From the NCBI RefSeq assembly GCF_013368755.1, contig NC_049561.1, positions 5,394,001 to 5,458,000 of the forward strand: a stretch of DNA of 64,000 bases, given 5' to 3'. How positions within the stretch are numbered: position 1 is the stretch's first letter; every line of letters begins with the position of its first letter. This DNA is from Talaromyces rugulosus (lineage: Eukaryota > Ascomycota > Eurotiomycetes > Eurotiales > Trichocomaceae). The translations under genes and the position numbers were made by a program. Shown here one piece after another: positions 1 to 9,294 of the stretch. The notes beneath the pieces are model-generated. The model had not been told where the DNA came from and searched no databases. It saw only the letters and a program-made list of their open reading frames with translations.

Positions 1-1
1 C

Positions 2-1294
2 ACGGCGTCAAAGCTATCAAAAGGAGTTGTAAAGCTCATACTTACAAGCCGCGAAGATCCAGATCTACTGGACATTTTCAGCCAATATGAAGAAAACCCG
101 CCATTGCTCAAGGAATTGATCGTCGTCCCGGCATATGTACGCCGACCTGTCAAGGCGTACGTTCAGGAGAGGGTGTATCGATGTAAACACATCAGCGGCG
201 GCCCCCTTGGCCGCATTGTTCTCCAAAAGGTCGCAGCTGCGGCAGATGGCTCATGGCTCTATGCGCGATTGATTATGGATGAAATCCAGCGACTTCCGAG
301 TGCAGCATCGGTGCAGCGACAACTAGAAAACATACCCAACGGTCTCGTGCAGCTGCATTCACGAATATTTGCGACAATGGAAAAGTCGTTTTCCCCTCTT
401 GAACTCCGGCTCTCGCAGCAGGCGTTTCTGTGGGTTGACATGCTGGATTTTGTGCAGGTTGGAAGAATGCACTTGGACAGGGAAGTGCTGGATATTGTTT
501 TTCAAGCCGAGAATGGCGGCGAGCCGGTTTTCGACTCGATTGATTTAGCCAGGCGGCTGTGCTCTCCCTTGGTAACCTTTAAACAGATCAAGAAAGAATC
601 TCGACATAAAGTGGTATTCGTCCATCAGACTGCTGCGCAATTTGTGCACCAGTGCGCGAGCAGAAGAACAGAGACCGGGACAATAATTAGGGTACCACAG
701 ATTCTAAAGCCGCAGGTACTTAAAGAGCTATATCGTGCCAACACGAGTGTTTGGTATTTTGAGTCTTGCGTCAAATCAACAACCCTTTTGGAAGACCTGC
801 ACGCTAATCCTACTATTGAGGGGCTCGGGAAGAAGCCCGGCGCGTATTTCGAGATGGCCTATGGTTTATGGGGTGCATTCTTTCTTGAAAGTTTGCCCAC
901 AGACCTCGACGAAGACGATCTTGAGCAGGTGTCTATGCTTTGCACCCGGCTGGCGCAATTTTTGCAGTCGGGAAGATGTCTGAAGTGGATTGAGCTGGCC
1001 ATCATTATCAACTACGACGGCGGCTTCGTTACCCTTTTTGACAATGCCATCAAGGCGCTCAATGCTTCGAAACGAATGCTTAGCAGCAGTAATTCTAATG
1101 AAACCTATCCAATTCTGCTCGAGTATTCTAAAACTACAAGCCAGTTTTTCGCAGACTATGCATATGTGATTTCTGTCACTGGGCCTAGTGATCACGAGAA
1201 GGGTATGGTCATGCCAGACGGATTTGAGAGTCGTCCCTTGGCGGCAGATTTGCTTTCTTTGGGTCGTAAATGGAACTATTTACATGTTATTTAG
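2..1294 (+). CDS. NACHT-type (STAND) protein, C-terminal part, cut by window edge
   Basis: The frame is open from base 2 to the TAG at 1292-1294, so the gene begins upstream of the window. The first visible residues (KLILTSRED) look like the sensor end of a fungal NACHT NTPase. They are followed by the post-NACHT helical pattern of this family (a DGSWLYARLIMDEI segment, then a 'LENIPNGL.QLHSRIF' segment). No ankyrin, WD or TPR repeats are visible in the remaining ~430 residues, and the C-terminal 200 residues are unassigned. Fungal STAND proteins are known or suspected non-self sensors, but nothing here shows the ligand. The family call is an inference from motif style. It could be another P-loop ATPase of the same class. 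Confidence 0.6.
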   Translation, partial: TASKLSKGVVKLILTSREDPDLLDIFSQYEENPPLLKELIVVPAYVRRPVKAYVQERVYRCKHISGGPLGRIVLQKVAAAADGSWLYARLIMDEIQRLPSAASVQRQLENIPNGLVQLHSRIFATMEKSFSPLELRLSQQAFLWVDMLDFVQVGRMHLDREVLDIVFQAENGGEPVFDSIDLARRLCSPLVTFKQIKKESRHKVVFVHQTAAQFVHQCASRRTETGTIIRVPQILKPQVLKELYRANTSVWYFESCVKSTTLLEDLHANPTIEGLGKKPGAYFEMAYGLWGAFFLESLPTDLDEDDLEQVSMLCTRLAQFLQSGRCLKWIELAIIINYDGGFVTLFDNAIKALNASKRMLSSSNSNETYPILLEYSKTTSQFFADYAYVISVTGPSDHEKGMVMPDGFESRPLAADLLSLGRKWNYLHVI

Positions 1295-2117
1295 TAACGA
1301 TACATGTAGCTCTACCTATACAACAAATTTGCGGATGTCTTTGAGGTAACTGCAAAAACGTTCCACGCACATCAAAATCTTGATACATCAATTGATATTA
1401 TTGAACTTTGCAGCCATTCTGCAACCATAAATTTATATGGAAACCCAATAAAAATCGAATTTTATTTTTGGAATTTATGAACCCACAAACCAGAAACGCG
1501 TGGGCCACCCTTGTATATGTTGAATACATGTAATATGGCCTGACGAAGGCTTTTTAGTTTGCAGCTAACATGCTGATAGTATAGATATATCAACACCCCC
1601 CTGAAATACATCATTGATATCTATAATCACGGTTCTCACTAGTAATTGATAATATCCCTTTCTACAGTGTTCTTTAATATCAGAAGAGAATTCGAATGTC
1701 TTTTTATTAATATTCCTTTCGACGTACGCTAATTAATAAATATAAAGTGACGTGTTTTTCCTTTCCCTCTTCCAAGTTTGTTGTGTCGTGTCAGCTCGTT
1801 TTTCACATCAATGGTGTAGTTTGTAGGCACGGTTACGGACCATACATAATATATATCGTTCCATAATAACAGGCCATATTGGTAACATCAATTTATAACC
1901 CCAGATTTCTCTATTAGGCCAGGTGCTGGTGGTTAACGCGGAGTGTGATTGTTTTAGTTCAGAAAGGAATGAATGAGCGGCCTAATATGACATAGCTCTT
2001 TTTGGAAATATATAAGCACCTGTCACAAAATACGACCAAATAGTGTAAAGAACTGTTATCTTTCCCTTCTAATATAACTAATAACTTCCTTTTAGCTGGC
2101 CGTGAAACTCATTCTGA
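1295..2117. other. AT-rich intergenic stretch, no gene seen
   Basis: Between the NACHT-type gene and the F-box relic. It is AT-rich with short homopolymer and TA-rich stretches. I see no open frame with family features, no RNA gene and no clear repeat. A missing first exon of the downstream F-box relic could lie here (an ATG occurs near 1970) but it cannot be joined with confidence. Confidence 0.5.
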
Positions 2118-3217
2118 AAACCGACCATAGCAAATCCATGTTGTATAACATGTGGAAGAGACTTTTTGGCTCTATGTACTTCATCTAAAGCACTAGATGA
2201 GCGCGAGGAATGGAAGAATCTCAAGGAGGGTAGTGAATATGACCATTCGTATTTGGTCAAAGCAGAGGATATTGAAACCATGTATTTCCACAAGCGGCCT
2301 TGGTTATGGACATCCTTTTATCGAGCGAGTAAGCAGATTGTCTCTTAGAACATGGTGAATAAAAGAAACACATGCTAACCCCTAGATAAAAACAGTCATT
2401 CATAGGCCATGTGTCGATTATATCAGCATATCAGGGATTAATCAGATGGCTTTTTACCATTACGGTAGAGAGAACTTCCGTCTTTTTCCCCGTGATCCTC
2501 AAAAGGCTCGCATCGGCTACTTATTAAACCCCGAGGCTTCCTTCTGTACTAATTTCCAGACAGTCGATATACTGAACACCGAAAATAATAAGACAGCTCC
2601 ATATGGACAGCTAGGCTATCCTGTCCACGCCCACTGCTGGATACTAGTGGGTCGCGTTATTGGATTTGGATTGGTTGAAGCCAATCTCAAGATATTTTTG
2701 AAGGCCATTGAACAATTTTGGACTAAAAACCCCGGGCTTTGGGAAAGGGCACCTTGGAAAAATTGCGGGTATGAAGCCGATTCAGATCCAAACCCATCTC
2801 CGCATTTCTCGGGATACACAAGTGGACCCGAAACTAAAGGGGACGATCCATACACCTTGCCAGTGTGGGAAAACCCAACAATTGTGCCTAGAGTTCAAGA
2901 AATCATTGAACAGGCTACTCAGAATCAAAAGTTACTGGAAGAGCTGTTGTAAGATGGATTTAATCTTTGAATATGACGATCTCAAAAAGACCAACAGTCC
3001 GGTGGATTGGCAACTTATTGGACTTGCGACTGAGGAGCTCATGGAAGATCCTGACTGGGAGCTCAGCATTGGGCTTGGTACTCGTCGTTGGATTTTTCAC
3101 TATCTCGGACAAGTCAAAACGATTTTCCTGGATTTACTTGAACGGGTCAAAACAGAGCCAAAATTACTGGACGAACCTTTTCCCGGGAGATATCATCTAA
3201 GGAAACGGCTTCTTTGA
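2118..3217 (+). pseudogene. F-box-type fungal protein relic with internal deletion
   Basis: Three blocks look like parts of one fungal F-box protein. Block 1 (2118-2328) has a CCITCGRDF start-like motif. A good intron follows (GTAAGC at 2329, GCTAAC branch, CAG at 2395). Block 2 (2396-2952) contains GYPVHAHCW and ends after VQEIIEQAT, the point where such proteins normally run into the F-box. Block 3 is in another frame (from about 2920 to 3217) and starts SYWKSCCKMDLIFEYDDL, then VDWQLIGL and RRWIFHYL, the part that normally follows the F-box. The F-box itself is absent and the frame changes at ~2920-2950, so an internal deletion is the simplest reading. An alternative 49-nt intron (2949-2997) would join the frames but would remove block-3 sequence that looks conserved. 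No convincing ATG was found. Family identity is from memory of similar proteins. Confidence 0.5.
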
Positions 3218-3739
3218 AATGAATGGTTGGGATTATGATATTGTCATGTTTCAAGAAAATCAAAGCCAACTACCTGACAATGCTGCGGCTGATCCGGTAT
3301 TTAAATGCATTGGAAGGCCTTCCATTTTTCCAAAATTGCGGATATATAAATTGAAAAGAAATGTTGCGTATGCCCTCTCTTACTGACGAATGGTTGTGGT
3401 TATAATTTGTAAAGACTGTCTGTGCTTGAAATATAATACTTAAATGTGATTTCCGCAGCCTCCCTTGAAGAAGAAAATAGTGGTTGTTATGTCGACTTTT
3501 TCAAGGTCGCATTCAGGTCACTCAACCTGGTTCAGACTTTCAGTGGCAGATATGTACTAAGACGAAAGCGGCTTAGCCCACGGTGGCAATATAACCTGGC
3601 TGTATCCTCCGACTCGAGTACTATACACATATCACTGCAGCTATTGTTCCACTACATCTATTGCCATCATAAATTTATTCCAAGGGACATTTAACGCGCC
3701 GTCTGATGATTCAACAATAAACAATCACGATTAAAAACA
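3218..3739. other. Intergenic, with an 82-codon open stretch of unknown value
   Basis: Mostly AT-rich. A reading stretch at 3446-3694 (starting with GTG, not ATG) contains GRYVLRRKRL, which resembles the GRYHLRKRLL that ends the preceding F-box relic. It may be a decayed duplicate of the same 3' end. The rest is the TANGO2 upstream region. Confidence 0.35.
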
Positions 3740-4741
3740 ATGTGCATTGCTCTAATCTCCACAGCACACCCCTCGTATCCATTAATCATAATCGATAACA
3801 GAGATGTAACTTTTTCCCTTTTCCTTCTTTCTTTCTTCTTTTTATTTTATTTTAAAGGACAAACTAACATTGAACAGGAATTCCTCCACCGCCCAACAGC
3901 AGCAGCAGGATGGTGGCAAGAGCCGAACAGCCACGTCCTCGGCTCTCGCGATCTCGCTCGCCCGGAACAGGGCACCTGGATGGGCGTGACGCGACAAGGG
4001 CGCATCGCCGTGCTAACCAACTACCGTGAGACCGGTGTGCCCATTGGCACCGTCAGTCGCGGCGCCATCGTCAACAACTTTTTGACAGAGCAGCCCGACA
4101 GTAGTGATACTAGCAAGCGAGATACGCGGCAGTTTGTGGCTGATATGATTGAGAGCCAGGTCGCCAAAAGGGCTGGCGGGTTCAGTCTCGTGTGTGGAAA
4201 ACTGAATGAGCCGTTGGCCATTATTTCGAATCGTATGGCAGATGACGTTGATCGGGTGACGTGGATAGCAAAGGAAAAAGGGGAAACTGTTGGCCTCAGC
4301 AACACCGCTTTTGCCGATAGGACATGGCCGAAGATTATCAACGGCGAGAAGCTGATGAAGCGCACCATCGACGCGCATGCTGCAGAACCAGGAGAAGGGG
4401 AAGATGACTTGATCCGTCGCTTGTTTGACGTGCTTAGCACGGACACGCTGCCCCGACTAGGATGCGAGCCGGTCAAGGAGGAATACCAGGCACTGCTCAA
4501 GCAGTCGATTTTCATCCCGCTGCTCGGAGACCGCGCCAAGTTTGAGGCGGAGATGGCGCATCTCCAACAGTTGGGGTTGGCCGGGTATACGTCGGGATTG
4601 TATGGCACGCAGAAACAGACTGTGCTGCTGGTTGATCCGCAGGGAAGAGTCAAATATGTCGAGCGGACGCTGTATGATCAACAGGTCCAGCCTATTCCGC
4701 TGGGGATGGGAGACAGGGTGTTTGAGTTTAATATAGAATGA
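3740..4741 (+). CDS. TANGO2/NRDE-family protein
   Basis: Two exons (3740-3805, 3878-4741), 309 residues. The 72-nt intron (GTAACT..GAACAG, CTAAC branch) splits the family signature, so the spliced protein reads IIDNRDEF near residue 20, the NRDE motif that names the family. It is followed by the expected GWW, G(T)WMGV and VLTNYRE motifs. TANGO2 proteins are linked to Golgi organisation, mitochondrial function and heme/lipid handling in animals and yeast, but the molecular reaction is unsettled. Without splicing the protein would carry an implausible F/L-rich insert. The 3' end lies 74 bp from the stop of the convergent biotin ligase gene. Confidence 0.9.
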   Translation: MCIALISTAHPSYPLIIIDNRDVTFSLFLLSFFFLFYFKGQTNIEQEFLHRPTAAAGWWQEPNSHVLGSRDLARPEQGTWMGVTRQGRIAVLTNYRETGVPIGTVSRGAIVNNFLTEQPDSSDTSKRDTRQFVADMIESQVAKRAGGFSLVCGKLNEPLAIISNRMADDVDRVTWIAKEKGETVGLSNTAFADRTWPKIINGEKLMKRTIDAHAAEPGEGEDDLIRRLFDVLSTDTLPRLGCEPVKEEYQALLKQSIFIPLLGDRAKFEAEMAHLQQLGLAGYTSGLYGTQKQTVLLVDPQGRVKYVERTLYDQQVQPIPLGMGDRVFEFNIE

Positions 4742-4815
4742 TATGTTTTCATAACCGACTCTATATGACCTTTCCACCTTTTCAGTCTAACGACTTGAAC
4801 ACTTTTCATTATATA

Positions 4816-7109
4816 TTAGACCTTCCTCCTGACCAACCCTCGGAAAAAATCAAAACTATTACTATCGCTCTGCAGCTGCCAGACCCTGCCCGTCGGCCGG
4901 TCTTCCCAGCCAAGCTCCTCTGCCAGCAACAAGCCGTAATCCCTCGTAATCCCCTTGATCCGCGCGCGCACGCCCCCTTCTTCTTCCAGGGTAACTATCT
5001 GGTACATATGCAGCCAGTCGTCGTAGTACATCTCTTCAAAGGTCTTGTCGAACCCGGAGCGTAGGAAGCGGGCGTATAGTTCTTCAAAGACGGTTATAAT
5101 CCGGGCGAGAAGTTTTTCGAGTGTAATGGGGTTTGCTCTTCGGGTCGAGGGGGATGCGAATTTCTCGACGAGTGCATTCAGGGAAGTGGTTGGCTGTGCG
5201 TTGGTCGCGTTGAGGCCGATGCCGACTACGGAAATGTATTCCTCGGCCGAATAATGCGAGTTGACCAGGATGCCGCAGATTTTGGTATATTGTTTTTTGT
5301 CTGGGTTTGCGGGGTCCAGAGCATCTGGAAAAGATTAGCAATAAGTACTATTGAGGGGGTTTACAATCCGAGACATACAAATATCATTCGGCCACTTCAT
5401 CTTGACTGGCAAGTCCTCGTAGCCCTTGTCGTAGCGCTTGATGCCCTGGACGACAGCCATGGCTGCGAGGTACTGGATAAACACCACCGGAGCCGTCTGC
5501 ATTTTTTCCATTGGATGGCGTACGACTGTCGAGAAAATCAGAGCCCCAGCTGGCGAGACCCAGACGTTGGATCCGCGGCCTCTACCAGCCACCTGAACAG
5601 TCGCTACTGCGGTGAAGCCAGTCGGTAAGTGGCGGAGGAGCTTAGTGTTTCTATTTCTATTAGCAATCGCATCGAGGTAGATCGGTGTGCAAGGCTGGGC
5701 ATACTTTTCAAGAATAGTGTTCGTACTTGTCACCACCTCGCCGTACAGGAGATGTCTCCCAAAATCAACCACGGCTTCCTTGGACTGCGACTGATAGTGC
5801 CGTAAATTGGCATAAAAAGCGTGATGGTTGAAATACGGCGTGAGCTTCGAGGATGGCACCTCGTCGCTGTGGATCAGAAGACGTTTGACGACCGTGTTAT
5901 AATCGATGATTCTGTCCTCTGCGGCATCAGCCTTTGTTTCTTTATTTTCTTCGTCTGGTAGAGCTTCTTCGAGACTTCTCATCCCGAACTTGTCCAACTT
6001 TTCAATCTGAAAGGTGTCGTTGACATCTTTCAACAGCTCTTTGCTCTCTTCCCGTGTGATCAGCTCGTCCAATGACGACGCAATGGCCCGAGTATATTCA
6101 GGCTCGACAGAAGAGAGATGTAAGCAAGAAAGGGACGGTACCGTAGACGTTTCCCGATTGACCTGCAGGCCGAGCTTGGACAGACACGCTTTGAGAAAGT
6201 CTGTCCGCGATTTGTCGTCGGCTGCAAGCCGGTCAATCAGTTTTCCATACTCTGGTCCTCCTGCAGACCTATCAAGATTGCTTGCAGCGAACCTGATTTT
6301 GTTAGTTAAATATCCACAATATGCAAGTAGAAAAAAAAAAAAAAAATACAGACTCTGGATGTGGCCCTGTCAGGACAGCGGCACCCTCGCCGACTTTGCA
6401 ATATACCACCGCAGCAGCAGCGCCTTGCCCAGGATCAACATTGAGCTCCTCAGTGTAATTTGCCAACACTTCCACTCCCTGATCAGCATACGACTCGGCA
6501 TCAACAAAGACACCGCCACCGTTGTAATAGCTCCGAAAAAGATCCGGCACCGTTCCAACATCCGGCAGCGCGGACTTGGACGGTCTCAACTCTGGCGCAC
6601 GCGCACCGTCTTCACTATGATAAACAAACCCTTCAAAGGCACATCCACGACACGTGCCCGGAAAAAAGGCCAGCTCTCGCTCTCCAATAACCTGCATCTT
6701 CTTATCACCGACTTCAAATTCGCAGCGCTTGCTACCGTAGTATCCGCCCGCACAAAAGCCCAGGTACGCGCCGCCGCGGCGCACAAACTGGGAAATGCGG
6801 GCGTTGCCCTGGCCATTGAGCAGCTGGCAGTATCCGAGATCAGCGCCGCCGGGCATGACGAGCATGGCGCAGGTCGAGATCCAGGGCTCTTTGAGGATCA
6901 TCTCGGCTGTCACAGGGATGACGGCATAGCTTGGAGCGAGCAGGCGCCGGAGTGAGTACAGACAGTGCCGGACCGACTCGAGCGTGCTTCCATGGCCTGG
7001 AGATATCAGTTTTATTATTTTTATTTTTATTTTTTGGTTGTAAAAAGTGAGGCGCACCAGTGTAGACGAGCACGTTGAGCTTCTTTGGATCCAGCCGGTT
7101 GACGGCCAT
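4816..7109 (-). CDS. BPL1: Biotin--protein ligase (holocarboxylase synthetase)
   Basis: Four exons on the minus strand (7109-7058, 6996-6354, 6292-5379, 5324-4816), 705 residues. It activates biotin as biotinyl-AMP and attaches it to the lysine of acetyl-CoA and pyruvate carboxylases. The N-terminal third is the class-I glutamine-amidotransferase-like domain of fungal ligases (MPGGADLGY, FCAGGYYG). The catalytic domain holds GRGRGSNVW near residue 465, the biotin/ATP-binding loop, and KMKWPNDI near 530. The C-terminal SH3-like cap ends in RGLVRRKV. Splice sites are GTGCGC..CTCCAG, GTCTGT..ATCAG (next to a poly-T run) and GTATGT..TTCCAG with a TGCTAAT branch. Start chosen: MAVNRLDPKKLNVLVYT, the usual N-terminus. 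It is divergent from COA4. Confidence 0.94.
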
Positions 7110-7208
7110 GATTATTTTGTGTCTTTTGTTCTCGGCGGGCGAACGATCCGCCACTTGATTCTTTCTTTCTGTTGCAAGGTCTCGTGCACTCAGTTCAAGA
7201 GTACGAAA
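7110..7208. promoter_or_regulatory. 99-bp divergent promoter of BPL1 and COA4
   Basis: Only 99 bases separate the two start codons. It holds CTTTCTTTCTG and TTTTG tracts but no clear TATA box. Both 5' leaders must fit here or overlap, so shared core promoter elements are likely (inference). Confidence 0.6.
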
Positions 7209-7689
7209 ATGTCCAACAATACCGGAAAAACAGCGCCGGCCAGTGCGAACGAGCAAGATGATGAGCCCGATGACTGGTAAGAGTTTGTTGAAGAATTGAA
7301 ATCCCGCTCTGACGCTCGGCATGGCATCGGCAGGGATAAGCGCATTTTCAGCACGGGATGCTCAGGTGCGCCAGCCAAAAAACAAGCATGCTATACAGAT
7401 TGTATGTCAAAACTGACTGAGATAATTATACAGTCGAGCAGCTGCGGATGAATGACTGTTACTATGAAAAGCGAGACTGGCGGGTGTGCAAGAAAGAGGT
7501 GCGTTGAAACATGCCGGACTGGATATACAATAACGTCAATTGATACTGTTTCAATTGATATTCGACATCCTTGTCTATTTCCTTTTATATCAAACTGATA
7601 ATATATTCTAACAACCACAGATGGAGGCATTTCGAGAGTGCTGGAAGCGCCAGGGCAACGACCAGAGGACGGCGACGAGAGATGCCTGA
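7209..7689 (+). CDS. COA4: Cytochrome c oxidase assembly factor 4 (COA4/CMC3)
   Basis: Four small exons (7209-7276, 7334-7365, 7434-7498, 7621-7689) give 77 residues. The spliced protein has cysteines spaced exactly nine residues apart three times in a row: STGC(x9)C(x9)C(x9)CW. The two outer pairs form the CHCH disulfide hairpin recognised by the Mia40 import machinery in the mitochondrial intermembrane space. The KRDWRVC segment matches the QDWRQC segment of animal COA4. Family role: assembly of complex IV. Exon 2 is only 32 nt. Introns have GTAAGA/GTGCGC/GTGCGT donors and an ACTGAC branch before exon 3. The acidic Q/D/E-rich N-terminus is normal for the family. Confidence 0.88.
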
Positions 7690-7928
7690 TCATCGGTCTG
7701 TACATGTACTATTATTGCTGGATATTTGCATACACTATCTCAACTCATTACAAGCATATACATATAAGTTCTCTAACATTATTAATTTAATATAATATTA
7801 AATCATGAAAGCTTGCTGCTGCTTCCACTGATCGAGACACGTGATTGGCGGTCCCGACGTCCTCCGTTTCTTCATATCGCGCAAGCTCTCTTTTTCTCCG
7901 TCAACACCAACAAACAACCTTTGTCAAC

Positions 7929-8926
7929 ATGTCGTCCTCTCTCGCGCTCCGCCGGTCCTTTGCGGCCCTGGAGCTGCTGGGCACGAAGAGCTCGCGACAG
8001 ACAACTTCTGCGTTTCGCTGGCAGCGTGCTTATCCGGGTGTGCTCGCGTCTCGCTCGCAAACCACCTCATCCTCGTCGACTGGGACAAAGCCTGCTACAA
8101 CAACATCTACAACATCCACAGCCAAACCAACCACACCCTCTTCCCCCTCCTCCTCCTCCTCCTCCTCCTCCTCCTCTTCAACAAACCGCGCCGATGCCAT
8201 AAAAAAACCTTCCCCTCGCCACCCAACCACCTCAAACCTCGCCCAAACCGGCCTATCCGACTCCCCCCTCGACCTCTCCCCAGACACCACCACCAACACA
8301 CAAGAAAAAGTCGACTGGTCACGCAGTTTCCATGGAATCAGCGATAAACCTTTCCCCAAGGAAGCCGCAGACGTACTGCTCGCAGCCACCATTGACGACG
8401 ACGTCGAAATCAAACCGGACGGAATCGTGTACCTGCCCGAAATCAAATACCGACGGATTCTAAACAGAGCGTTTGGGCCGGGAGGCTGGGGACTTGTGCC
8501 GCGTAGTGAGAGTATTGTGACGCCCAAGACGGTGACGAGGGAGTATGCTTTGATATGTAACGGGCGGTGCGTTTTTTCCAACAACTTTTTCTCTTTCCCC
8601 TTCTGGCAAAAAAAAAAAAAAAGGTGTTTTTGTGCTAATTCATGAATAGCCTCGTCTCAATCGCCCGTGGCGAACAGGACTACTTCAACCCAGACGGCAT
8701 CCCCACGGCCACCGAGGGCTGCAAATCCAACGCCCTGGTGCGCTGCTGCAAGGATCTAGGCATTGCGAGCGAGCTGTGGGATCCGCGCTGGATCCGACGA
8801 TTCAAAGCGGCGCGCGCAAAGGAGGTGTTTGTCGAGCATGTAGTCAACAAAAAGAGGACCAAGATTTGGATTCGCAAGGATGAGGAAGTAGCGTATCCGT
8901 GGAAGGCGACGAGTTTTAGTAAATAA
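7929..8926 (+). CDS. MGM101: Mitochondrial genome maintenance protein Mgm101
   Basis: Two exons (7929-8566, 8650-8926), 304 residues. Mgm101 is a Rad52-like single-strand annealing protein of mitochondrial nucleoids, needed for mtDNA repair and maintenance. The C-terminal half has the family signatures: a VDWSRSFHG segment, [48 protein letters not shown] (split here into known pieces) and [13 protein letters not shown] near the end. The first ~30 residues are basic and hydroxylated, as expected for a mitochondrial targeting peptide. Residues ~45-85 are a Ser/Thr/Pro low-complexity linker with an 11-Ser run. The intron uses GTGCGT and has a poly-A run inside. Confidence 0.93.
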
Positions 8927-9294
8927 AGAGGGGGATTTTTGTCATGCATATAAGATAATATACCCTAAAGGTTGTATTTTTAGATTAAATAATTCATCTT
9001 TTTTTTCGCTTTGACGTTGAAACTAAAACCAACATTATAACATCCAACCTCTATGCAGTCTCCTTTTTGGCAGAGTCAACGAATAATCTATGTAAACAGA
9101 ACCACCGAACAAACCAAAAAAAAAAGTAGATATAAAGTACATCTCGCTAGGAACCCATATGATGAAACCGAAAAGAAAGAAAAAAAAGTGTACGCTTGAA
9201 TAAATCCCGATGTTGCATCCAACAGATTCAAATCAAATGAGAGAAGATCAATCGTTCAAGTCGTAGTCAGAAGAGTCAAGTCAGCAGAAAAAGC
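8927..9294. other. Convergent 3' region MGM101 / MscS channel
   Basis: Both flanking genes end here. It contains A-rich tracts (around 9115 and 9180) and no coding signal. Presumed 3' UTRs and polyadenylation regions of both genes. Confidence 0.6.

Noticed and set aside
2949..2997. 49-nt intron joining both F-box relic frames
   Set aside because: It is short, lacks a good branch site, and would remove residues (DLIFEYDDLKK) that look conserved. Kept only as an alternative.
4021..4653. 210-codon minus-strand frame
   Set aside because: Antisense of TANGO2, with no motifs.
8030..8584. 184-codon minus-strand frame with a poly-Glu run
   Set aside because: Antisense to the MGM101 Ser tract; the poly-Glu is the complement of the TCC repeat.
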